DNA from: Apiotrichum sp. Y4204 | Lineage: Eukaryota > Basidiomycota > Tremellomycetes > Trichosporonales > Trichosporonaceae | DNA: 64,000 nt | Assembly (NCBI GenBank): GCA_025531455.1 | Contig: JAMYHL010000047.1 | Location: 124,001-188,000, forward strand | Direction of reading: 5' to 3' | Shown: in pieces, positions 10,317 through 20,447 of the stretch | How the letters are laid out: every line of letters begins with the position of its first letter | Position numbering within the stretch: the stretch's first letter is position 1 | Position numbers and translations under genes: made by a program | The notes under the pieces: model-generated | The model's database searches: none | What the model saw: only the letters and a program-made list of their open reading frames with translations | What the model was told of the DNA's origin: nothing

Positions 10317-11933
10317 TCATGCGGCACATGTCGTGCCTTCAATGACACCGCTACCGAGACACTGGTCGTCCTTCCATACACCTGCAATTTGGCCTTCTGC
10401 CACAGCGATGACCGGGTTCAAGAAGCGTATTGACACGCTGTACAGTGAGCTCGCAATCGCAATAGATCATCACCCACCGATTCTCGTCGTCGAGGCTGAC
10501 CTGCGCCGGTACAGGTGCCATTCGGTGGCGCACTTGAACAAGGGCGTCCAGAGTACCCCCGTTCTCCAGTTCAATGGGTGAACTTCCGGCAATCCAGTTA
10601 AACGCTCCGCACGAAATTGCGACGCACTGGAGAGCTGGATTATTGCTGTTGTTAGATACGAGGATGCCGGTATTCTCACCTCCCTTGGACGATCATAATG
10701 TCATCGCCTGAACCGACACCCTTTCGCGCAATGTACCACCGCCCCGGGAGCCCTCCTAGCCCGGGACGCTGACCAATCGTGTAGTAGTGTGATCCCTTGT
10801 GCGGTGCCAGACGTTTTCCATCCAGATCGACAAAGTATCCGGTCGAGCTTTGAGCTGTGGTGTACTGGGCTGCGCATGGGTTAGGGGTTGCTGCATTCTG
10901 GGAACTCACAGACAAAATCACCAAACTTGCCACGTTCACCAATGAAACATACACCCATACTCTCCTCACGTTCGGCAGTGGGGAGCTCAAAGAACTTTGA
11001 GAGGTCTCGTACCCGCAGTTTAGGAATGCCAGCCAGCGGAAATACCGCCTTACATTAGTTTTCGAGTCCCCAGTTCGAGTCCCGAGTGCTAGTCCCACTC
11101 ACTCTGGACAGCTGGCCCTCCGGAACCTGGCTCAGGTAGTACGTTTGATCCTTTGTCGAGTCTCTTGCGCGATGAAGTGTGGCACCTTGTGGTGTGCGTT
11201 TTACACGGGCGTAATGACCTGCGGTTAGACATGTAGGCGAAGCTTAGAGTTACCGGTGGCAAGATAGTGGCCTGGTGGGATATGTTGCATTAAGGCGCCA
11301 AACTTGATCTCCCTGTATCGTCAGATCTCCATCATGTGGTTCAAATCCCACCTGTTACAATCAACGTCCGGGTTGGGAGTGTTTCCCGCATCCCACACAG
11401 CTACAGCGGGTTCAAACACCCTGCTCCAGTACTCTCTCGAAAGATCAACCAGACGAATGTCTTTATCCGGAATCCCAACGTGGGCACAGACTCGACGAAC
11501 GTCCGACCAGTCGCGCTCCCATTCACAAGGAGACATGTTGGGCTTTCCCGAAACCCCGCGGTTGCCATATGAGAGAGACGTCCTGCCATCGTCAAGATCG
11601 TCGGATGATTCCGAAAGAAGAGGGTCCCAATTGCGCATAAAGACAACAGATAGATTCAAGGGTAGCTCGCGGAGGACTCGAAGGGTAAGAGACGAGTCTA
11701 CGCCCCCCGACATGGCGACAACAACTATGCTAGTCAGCTTTGAACAAACAGATTTCACGTGTTATTTTCAACCACAATTCACCATTATCACCCTCCTTCA
11801 AATAGAGGTCGGCCAGACTCGGGAGCTGTACATCGTCAAACGGACTGGAGGTTGAGGACGAGCGAGAACCTCGAGGTGGCTGTCGGAACAAGGCCAAGCT
11901 ACGGCGACCTATGCCGAGCAACGACCTGTTCAT
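10317..11933 (-). CDS. MTU1: Mitochondrial tRNA-specific 2-thiouridylase (MnmA/TRMU family)
   Basis: Installs the 2-thio group on the wobble uridine of mitochondrial tRNAs for Lys, Glu and Gln. The PP-loop VVVAMSGGVDSSLTLRVL is followed by the first catalytic cysteine in PNPDVDCNR-EIKFG, assembled over a 39-nt intron. YYTIGQRPGLGG marks the central domain, and the second cysteine lies in ESMGVCFIGERGKFGDF. The protein ends in the beta-barrel with IAGVWKDDQCLGSGVIEG and a stop at 10317. The first exon starts MNRSLLGIGRRSLALFRQ, an Arg/Ser-rich amphipathic leader typical of mitochondrial import. The exact splice between the leader and the PP-loop (around 11720-11790) is ambiguous, with several donor/acceptor pairs keeping frame. 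Confidence 0.92.
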
Positions 11934-13113
11934 CCCAGTTCGGTTGCGGAGAGCCTGGTCGACGAGAAAAACACGAGATGTACTGGGAAGATCTGGAGAT
12001 AAATGAAGAAGCGGGATATTACGGCTTCTTCCCGAGCATAGAGACCCATACGGCGCGCCCGGATTGTTCAGATGGAGATTGTCGTTGACCCAGAAGCGCA
12101 GGACGATCCGATCATCAGTTGTAGGGCCTGAGCCATTCCAGACTTTTTATCTAAATGAACCCCCCCACTTACCTTTGTTGGGAGAAAGCTAGCTTAAGCT
12201 AGCAAAGTTCAAAAGCGGCGTGGGCCGTGAAACCAGAATGAGAATGGATCTGGCGGACAAGACCGTCACGGATCGCGGATCACGGCCGTCACCAGTCTCG
12301 CAGCTCTGCTGAAAACGGCCGATCAGGATCCGCGGATTTGCATCAGGCCGGCTCGGGGCGGTGGGGGGATGACTGAGTGCACAAGCCGTTGCAGCCGAAC
12401 GATGCAAACAAGATACTTCGTTTAAAGAGGCAGATGATCCATTGAATGATGTGAATGGAGGGAGGAGAAGAACGGAAAGGAGTGGGGCATTATCAAGCCA
12501 CCGTCGCTACATGGGTGACCAGGTTTGTGGTACATATCAAGTAGTCGGGCACAGACATAGGCAGCAAATCATACGGTTTCTGTCAAATTGCTGATGTAGA
12601 TAACGACTTCAACGGCTCGGCATTTGAAGGGACGTCCGACACATTACATCCGAACTGACATCCGGACCGACAAGTCCGTCGATAGCGTCGCTGGTCGCAG
12701 TGCTGAACCTGGTGGATTCCCATTCGGCAATCGGTCTCGGTATCGCGGGTTTCGGTCACATCCGAATCAAGCCAGGCTGTCACCACGCAGTTGACCACGA
12801 CCAGTGGCCGTGGTGTGTTGCGTACTTGGTGTCCAGAATGATGTGGGCAAGAAATGCAAGAGAATGTAGCATGCAAGACGCCGTTTCCTGCAGAGCCGTA
12901 GAATCCGGTAACCAAATATGACGCGATGCAGAGTGAACCGAGAGGGGGGATGCCTATTTTGATTACCGTACATCCTCCCCCCACAAACCCCAATGCTCGC
13001 CAGACCATCCTTGGTGATATAAGAAAAGCCTACTCCAGTGGCCCTCCGCGTAGTCGTGACGACCTTGTTAACCTCACTGACACTCACATTACACCGCTCA
13101 GCCCTCTGCAACC
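11934..13113. other. Long divergent intergenic region MTU1 / acyl-CoA synthetase
   Basis: About 1.18 kb with no supported gene. It contains the 16-bp perfect palindrome GCTAGCTTAAGCTAGC at 12188-12203 and short CGGATC/GATCCG elements around 12268-12338. Open frames here on either strand lack any domain signature. Confidence 0.5.
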
Positions 13114-15310
13114 ATGGCACCCAAGCGCACCTGGGAGGAATGTACGTCGAAAACCGTCGTATGACGTGGGCTCATTACAGGCGACCGCATCATCACCGCC
13201 CACGGCTCCATCTGGGAGCTCACCGAGAAGATAGTGGACGGCAAGCCAATGCCAATGTGGAAGAATGTGAGCAGATGAAAGCTGATCTTAAACTGACAGC
13301 TTCAGGCGCCGCCGAATAACCGCGTGTTCCTCCTGGACTGCATTGCGAAACACAAGGATAAGGTCATGGTCTCCGCGCCGGTTCCCGAGCCAGCCGACTT
13401 CTACGCACGCGAGCGGTTTACCTTTGGGCAGATCTATGACAAGGCGCTCCTCCTGGCCGCTTGGCTTCGTGACAACGGTGTGCGACAGGGTTCGCGTGTC
13501 GCAGTCGGTGGTGCTAACTCGCCGGGTTGGATTGTCTCATTTCTTGCAATCCATCTCCTTGGTGCCGTACCGGTGCTTCTAAACAACACTCTGTGAGCTC
13601 CTGCCACGATGGAAGACTCTCTACTAACGCGACAGTGTGGTCGAAGCCCAGGTTCACTGTCTGTCCAAAACCAACCCCATGTTCGTTCTCGTCGACCCTC
13701 CCCTTGCCCAGATGCTGGCTCCTCGCAAGGCAGAACTTGAAGCCGAGAACGTTGGTCCAGTGAGTTGCGATTTCAACGCTTTGAAGTCGCTTAAACATCT
13801 AGATCTACTGCTGGTCGGGAATTGCACACCTTGACCTCGTCACCCGTCAGAATGTTGGAGAGCTCGCACCCAATCCCCCCGCCCACCGCATCCAGGAGGT
13901 GCTTGACGGTGCAGATATCGACAATCTTGGTCCTGAGAGTGATGGTGCTGTTTTCTTCACTTCGGGTACCACATCTATGCCGAAGGCGGTCCTTTCAACC
14001 CAGCGTGGTTCCCTTCACTCGGTTCTGTCCGGCCAGATATGTAAGTACGCGAGTTGCTGTAACAGTGATTAATTTCAGCCACTGCTCGTTGGTTCCTCCG
14101 CCAAGGCAACGACTTGGCCGATCTCCCTCCTGCTGTTCCCGCGACTACTCTTCTGGCCATCCCGATGTTTCATGTAACAGGCTGCCTCTCATGGCTCCTC
14201 CGCTTCTTCCGAACTGGCTCTACCGTTGTCTTCATGCGCAAATGGAATGTTGCCGATGCCATCAAGCTTATCCAACAGGAGGATGTTAAGATCATTGGAG
14301 GGTGAGTAAATCATGACCTATGTTGAAGGACGTATTCTTACCATCAGCGTTCCCGCAATCGTAACAGCCATTTACCAGTCGCCCCTTCTCCCTCCAGAGG
14401 TCCAGTTCAACTCTATGAGCTACGGCGGGGCTCCATCCACGGAGCGCATGGTTAGCGATCTGATGAAGCGGTTCCCCAACTGTGTCCTGTGAGTTTTGTT
14501 TCATCATATACGTAGCTGACCAAATTCCAGCTCGCACGGGTACGGCATGACCGAGACAAACGCCGTGCACACAGCTCTCGCCGGCGGAGACTATGTTGAA
14601 CGTCCGGGAAGTGTTGGGCGTCCCCTCCCAGGTTGTCAAATTCGCATCACCCATCCCGAAACTCGCGAGGTTTTGCCCCCACACGAGATGGGAGTTATTG
14701 AAATGAAGGGATACACTATTATGAAGTGCTATCTGAACGATCCCGGTGCGTGTAAGAAGAATCATGGCCACGATTGCTTTTTCTGACAGTTGCAGAGGCA
14801 ACTGCCGCCGCATTGGACAAGGACGGTTGGCTTAACTCGGGAGACATGGGGATGATCGACGACGAAGGATGTTTGTATGTCCGCGACCGTGCCAAAGACA
14901 TTATCATCCGCGGTGGAGAGAACGTAAGATCAACCTCTCATTACAGCTTGCTGACAGTTCAGATTCCTTCGGCTGAGGTAGAGAATGCAGTTGCGGAGGA
15001 CGACCGCATTGCCGAGGTCGCTGCCGTGCCCGTACCTTGTCCAGTAATGGGTGAACGGGTCGGTGTCGCGGTGTCACTCGCGCCTGGTGCTCTTGCAACT
15101 GAGGAGGAGCTGCTCAAGTTCGCTGCCCCGCGGTTGCGATACCCAGCTCGTCCAGTCATTATCTACGTCTCGGAAACGCCACTTCCGCGAAATGCGAATG
15201 GCAAGGTGTTGAAAACACAGGTCAAGGAGATTGTGGGAGCCGTCTGGGCGAGGGAGAATCGAGCGGCAAAGTATGCCGTGTCCAAGACAGAGACTCGCGC
15301 GAAGCTCTAG
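13114..15310 (+). CDS. Acyl-CoA synthetase (AMP-forming, ANL superfamily) with AKL C-terminus
   Basis: Activates a carboxylic acid through an acyl-adenylate and transfers it to CoA. The AMP-binding loop is FFTSGTTSMPKAVLST (the consensus has Gly after TT), followed by AIPMFHVTGCLSWLLRFF, SHGYGMTETN, the hinge and ATP contacts GWLNSGDMG and RAKDIIIRGGEN, and the C-terminal catalytic lysine region LPRNANGKVLK. The start is the ATG at 13114 (MAPKRTWEE). Roughly eight introns of 35-60 nt are needed; joins at 13150, 13268, 13592, 14041, 14303 and 14490 are clear. The protein ends TRAKL, and AKL is an accepted type 1 peroxisomal signal, so a peroxisomal enzyme is likely. The substrate (fatty acid or 4-coumarate-like) cannot be told from sequence. 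Confidence 0.9.
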
Positions 15311-15624
15311 AGCTGTAGACACGTAGCTTCTCCCGTAAACATAGATCGAGGGCGACTGCACATATAGGAGAGTTTGCGCATGTAGCAAGGATGTCACTAT
15401 CTTGAAGCGTTGATGAGGTGGGCCGTAGGAAGTTGTGAGATGCGGTGTTGTGCGTCCTTTCTGTGATACGCTGCCTGGTTGCTGTGAACGGACCAGGTCT
15501 TCCTTCCTCAGGCTCCTACTCTTCGGTTTCAATTTTCCATCTTAGACTCTTCGTTCCTATTGATGTCTCAAGAGGTTGTAAACAAAGTTCTCGCGCCTCC
15601 CCCGACACCGAAAGCGACTACATC
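15311..15624. other. Intergenic spacer upstream of SET paralogue 2
   Basis: 314 bp between two plus-strand genes. An open frame in phase with the SET gene extends upstream to 15445, so a longer N-terminus cannot be excluded. Nothing else stands out. Confidence 0.4.
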
Positions 15625-16993
15625 ATGACAAGTATTGGCAACAGGCCGGCCATGGACCCGGCACTGACGGGGAGCAAGAGTTCGGTAAACAAGTCAAAAC
15701 GAGCGTTTCCTCTCATCACGCCGTCCGCCTTGGCCCACAAGCATCGCCTTCCGGTCGTTCCACCTACCCCCGAATCGATCACTCCAAATAAGTCTGTCAA
15801 TCAACGGGACCGAGGCGACCGACGAGACAAACGCGACACGGACAGGAAGCGAAGGCGCCGGTCATCGTCGCTTCCAGGTGTCAAGGATACGATCAGACAG
15901 CAGACCGTCCTTGTTGCATCGTCCACAACCCCATCCCCTTCTAGACGGCGCGGGCTGAAGAAAAAGTCGGTTGCCGCTTTATGGAACCAAACTGACCCAC
16001 CCAGGCGAGGGCCAACTTATCCCCACACGGTTGTTTCCATTATTCGCTCGGCACATGGCATCGGAAATGGCGTATTCGCGAAGAAAGGGTTTCTTCCCGC
16101 AGAAATCATCTTCGAAGAGAAGCCCCTTCTTAAAGGTCGACGTGGTGCCAACTGCAAGGAGCTGCTCGACGCAGCCCGCTCACTCGCTCCGCCACATTTA
16201 CTCCTGCTGTTCACTTTCGATGCCAACAGTGGCCCAAACAATCGCGCCCTGGAAGCAGTTTTCCGATCAAACGCGATTCCGTGCGTGGAGGAAGAGGAAG
16301 AAGGGGGGGACGCCAATGACGTGCCCTGCGGAGTGTTCAAGTATCTCAGTCGCATCAATCACTCGTGCTCGCCGAATTCGGGATGGTTCTGGGACGACAA
16401 GCTGAAAAGAATGCGTAAGGATGAATGTTGAGTTTCGCTGACTCTCAGTGCTGATCGCGTATCGCGAAATCATGGAGGGTGAGGAGCTCACCACCTCATA
16501 TTGCGATTTTACGACTCTATGTCGACCTCGTCACGAACGCCGACAGTGTATCGAAGCGGCGCACAATTTCCGCTGCCGATGCAACACCTGTTCCCTCAAG
16601 CCACCAGGAAGCGATGTCAACCGCGCGCGTCTCGGAGAACTACTCGATAAGTGGAACGGTGGGATTGACTCCGCTATCAGCAATCCGAGGCCCTCGCTGA
16701 GTCTGTTGAAAGAGGCACTCGATCTCGCCCACACTGAAGGTATCACCGAAGCTCTGACGCACATCCACACAACCCGCTTCTACATCCACGCTGCTTGGGC
16801 AGAGACCGGAGCGGCGTCTCTGGCAGCACAGAATGCCATTGAGACTTTAGCGAGAATCAGAGGGTGGAAAGCGGCCAAGAAGCACTGTGTCGAGGGGTGG
16901 GCGAACGATCCGACGACCTGGGCCTCATGGGGCGTCTGTAAGCCGGCGGACGCGTCCGTGCCTTCAAGGGGCGTGAGCACCACTCGGCGCTAG
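15625..16993 (+). CDS. SET-domain protein, SMYD-like split SET (paralogue 2)
   Basis: Putative lysine methyltransferase related to the gene at 7966-9790. The N-terminus is basic and low complexity (RDRGDRRDKRDTDRKRRRR, a likely nuclear signal). SET blocks: RSAHGIGNGVFAKKGFLPAE, EEKPLLKGRRG, then YLSRINHSCSPNSGWFWDD. The 34-nt intron 16415-16448 precedes LIAYREIMEGEELTTSYCD. A post-SET FRCRCNTCSL cluster follows, then a helical tail ending with TWASWGVCKP and a short Ser/Arg extension. The intron sits at the same codon and phase as in paralogue 1. The start used is the ATG at 15625 (MTSIGNRPAMDP). Confidence 0.82.
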
Positions 16994-18339
16994 CCGCGTA
17001 GCATTCCCATATCCAAGTAATGAACATAGCATCACCCCATCCTCCGCTGTATTTCCCCACGTCTGAGTATTTATACCGTTGTAGACATGTCCGTTGATAG
17101 TCGGTGACTCACACTTTCCCGATGTAGCCTCGTGAACGTATCGGTAGAGCGAGCCGGTGGTTAACTGGTGAACCGTGCAATCATCCAGTCCCCGGGTATA
17201 ATCTGCATGTGAAAAGATATCCAGAAGGTCAGATAATTCTCAAAAGGTCAGATAATTCGACTGGCCCTTTTGAAAAGGTCAGATATCTGTTCGACCCTGA
17301 GCAAAAAGGTCAGATGTCCGCAGAGCGTGTTCCAAATGATGACTCTTCGGCCGCAGAGCGACCAGCCTGCGTTTGCTCCGGCTGCGCTTCAAGTTCCGAG
17401 CAGATAAGAGCAGTCACCGGAGGAATTGGCATGAATGCGCATTCCCGCCCGTCTCCGGCTATCGAGTCTGAACGAGTTCAGATCCAGAAAGGAGGTGATC
17501 ATTGGGGACTGTGAGGGGTCAGCTCGGACCGGAGCTCATCGAGCACAGTGCTCATGGGAATCAGAAACTGACTCGCCCAGCTCGCCAACTAACTGCTGAC
17601 GTTGTTCGGGGTGACATCAGAGTCCCAATAAACACAACGAGTACTGTAAAGGCTGATAATGGTTGGAATCACAACTAGAGCCTGATTGAGAAAGAAAAAA
17701 AAAAAAGAGTCTGAAACCCTGGCATCACGTGTGGTAGTTGCCGCCGGCACAGGAACAAACAACAACGGCAGCACTTGTAAAACTTGATGCAATTCGTCAA
17801 GTTCTACCGAAAATTCCTGCAGCTCTGGGCATGAGATGGCGAGGCGATCTTGGCGTCCACTCCAGCTCGCCGTTTGCAGATTGGAGCTGCGGAGCAACCG
17901 GACCCCCTCATGCACCCACATCCCAAAATAACTTGCAAAATATTGATACCCTGAACGTATGGGCCCCCAGTCCTCGCTTGACCAAAGAATTGTTGTGTAG
18001 ATACGGCGACAGCCCCACTCCAGACGTTGCCCTCACTTTTCTCTCCGCGTTTTGATTCCTGAGACAAGGGAATGTGTGGGGTTCGTTGCGGTGCGCCGAA
18101 CTAGGCCGGGGAGACATTTTGTCATTCATTGGAAAGAGATCCGGTCCGCTGTCACCGGCACACTGTAGCGGCGGCTCAGACTCGGCCGCAAGAAACGCAG
18201 CTTGCCGACGATATTTCTGACTTCGCCGCCTGGGTTCCCCTAGGTTTGATATATATTGAGAGCAGCCTGTCTTAGCTAGGTTACGAGTACATCCGACCTT
18301 CCCATCGGCGGCTTGAACTACATCTCGACCGCGGCCACG
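16994..18339. other. Long region upstream of the permease
   Basis: About 1.35 kb. It contains the GATA/AGGTCA repeat cluster (17225-17315), an A-run at 17694-17706, and a TATATATT element at 18250-18257, about 83 bp before the permease ATG. The plus-strand open frame 17209-17514 spans the repeats and looks fortuitous. Confidence 0.5.
17225..17315 (+). promoter_or_regulatory. Four direct repeats AAGGTCAGAT with embedded GATA cores
   Basis: The 10-mer AAGGTCAGAT occurs at 17225-17234, 17244-17253, 17275-17284 and 17306-17315 (start-to-start spacing 19, 31, 31). The first two continue as GATAATTC and the third as GATATC, so three copies contain GATA. A further AAGATATCC lies just upstream at 17215. 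The cluster is about 1 kb upstream of an amino-acid-type permease. Fungal GATA factors control nitrogen-source permeases, so a regulatory role is plausible but inferred. Confidence 0.5.
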
Positions 18340-20181
18340 ATGTCCGATTCAAAAAACGCCCCATACACGACCGAGATGGTCCGGGAAACCATCTTCCGCG
18401 AGCAACGCGGCACAGGACCATTCGAGAACGTCAACGACGCCGAGATGGCTCGTCCGACTGATCCAGCACGCAACTTTCGCTTCCTTTCTCTCAGTGAGTC
18501 TTCCGAGTGTACGTGGCTCGTCCGGGAAACTTACATTGCAGTCGGCCTCGCATATGCCATCCTCAATTCGTGGACGGCAATGGCCACATCCTTGTCCGTC
18601 GCCCTCCCGTCTGGTGGACCGAGTGCTGTTATCTGGGGAATCGTCCCTGCTTTCCTGGGTAACCTCGCCATGGCAGCCTCGATGGCGGAGATGTGAGTAA
18701 ATGGCGCAGGGTGATACAGTACCTTCGCGGGTTGCACAGCTGACATTTATCAGTTGCCATGTGTACCCCACATCTGGTGGCCAATACCACTGGTCTGCAA
18801 TCCTTGCTCCGCCCAAGTATGCTCCAGTGATCTCGTGGATCTGCGGATGGTTTGCCACTTGTGGCTGGATTGCCTTGCACGCGACAGCCGGTTCCCTGGC
18901 GGGCCAGCTCATCACTGGTGCTGTCGCCCTCAACCTCGGTGATTCGTACGAGGCTCAGCCGTGGCACATCTTTGTCATTTACACGGGCTACACTCTCATT
19001 GGCGCCTCCATCAACATCTGGGGCCTGCCTGTCCTCCCGCGTCTTAACCAGGCCGCCATTATCTGGTCGGTTTCGGGCTGCGTCATCATCATCATCACCT
19101 GCCTTGCTTGTTCCAGCGGCAACTTTGCATCAGCAAAGCTGGTCTTCACCCAGTTCACCAACGAGACGGGATGGCCCGATGGTGTCGCGTGGATCATGGG
19201 TCTCCTCCAGGCGTCGTTCGGACTGATCGGATGTGGTGAGTTTATTGCCCTGTGGGTAGAAGAGGATATAACTCACGCAAAGATGCCGCCTCGCACATGG
19301 TGGAGGAGATGCCGCAGCCCCACAAGAATGCTCCCCGCGTCATGATTGGCGCAGTCTGCATCGGCGCCTTCTCGTCGTTTATCTTCCTTATTTGTCTCCT
19401 TTTCTGCATCAAGGACCTCACTCTTGTGAACTCGTCTCCTGCGGGCCCGCTTCTCACCGCGATTTACCAAGCAACCGACAGCCGCGTTGGTTCCATCTGC
19501 CTCCTTGTTCTTCCCATTGGTTGTATGTTCTTCACCACCACTGCGCTTTGCACTGCTGCGTCCCGCATGATCTACGCTTTTGCCCGTGACGACGGCTTCC
19601 CATTCAGCCGCGTCTTCGGGACCATGAACCGCAGCGGCGTCCCCGTCCCTGCTGTTCTCCTTTCGACCACCCTCGTAGTTATCTTTGGGTGCATTTACCT
19701 CGGTTCGTCCGCAGCGCTGAATGCTATTCTCTCCTCGTCGGTCGTTTCGTTAAACATCTCGTACTGTGTGCCCATTGCTCTGGTCCTCATTCGGGGACGC
19801 GGTATTCTCCGCCCGCCGTCCCTGCCGGAACCGACTTTCACACTCGGCCCCATCATCGGCCCAATTGCCAACGTCTTCGGCCTCGCCTTCACGATGGTCA
19901 CCACTGTGTTTTTCCTGTTCCCTCCCGAGGTCCCCACCACCGGATCGAGCATGAACTATGCTGTCGCAGTTTTCGGCCTGGTCGGAATCGTCAGTGTTAT
20001 TACCTGGTTCACCACCGGGAGGAAGCACTTTGTCGGGCCCCGTGACCTTGGTGGTCTGCTCGAGCTCGCGCGCACAGAAGTCTCGACAAACATGCTCGCG
20101 GGTCAGAAGAACACAATTGTTAACTCCGCGGAGACGTCCACTGTCCACTCTGTAGAGGAACAGGAAAAGATTAAAGCCTAG
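18340..20181 (+). CDS. APC-superfamily permease (amino acid/GABA/choline transporter type)
   Basis: A plasma-membrane or vacuolar transporter of the amino acid/choline (ACT) group related to yeast Uga4/Hnm1. The soluble N-terminus ends at FRFLSLIGLAYAILNSW, where TM1 starts. The family motif PTSGGQYHWSAILAPPKYAP follows TM2. About twelve hydrophobic segments are visible, with the conserved loop CDAASHMVEEMPQPHKNAPR in the middle and SRMIYAFARDDGFPFSR after TM8. The start is the ATG at 18340 (MSDSKNAPYTT). Three introns (near 18494, 18694 and 19235) restore LIGLAY, EICHVYPT and IGCDAAS. The soluble C-tail ends EEQEKIKA. Substrate specificity cannot be assigned. Confidence 0.9.
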
Positions 20182-20447
20182 ACAGAGCATGACCGCCTTC
20201 CAAGTAGGTGGCGGCCACTTGTTGCGGCCTGTGCCTGAAAAACTGAGTCCTTTTGGGTTTTATGGATAGTTCAGTATTATCGAGAGTTAATGAAAAGACT
20301 GTTTATTGCACCGTTTGGTCATTGTCCTGAGAAGACTCACGAGTGCATGAACGTCTTGGCTAGAAGTTCACGAACAGCGCATGCGCTGTCATCGCCTATG
20401 CAATGCATCTCCGGCTTTGCTTTTACAACACACAAGTGGTAGACGAA

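Noticed and set aside
11330..11365. tRNA-like T-arm (GTGGTTCAAATCCCAC)
   Set aside because: It resembles a B box, but no A box, D-arm or acceptor stem can be built around it, and it coincides with a clean intron of the thiouridylase gene that restores the catalytic-Cys motif.
12583..13120. Overlapping minus-strand open frames upstream of the acyl-CoA synthetase
   Set aside because: No motif, no frame continuity through plausible introns, and they cover the promoter of the plus-strand gene.
17209..17514. 101-residue plus-strand open frame
   Set aside because: It spans the AAGGTCAGAT repeats, has no domain signature and no recognisable homology; better explained as regulatory DNA.
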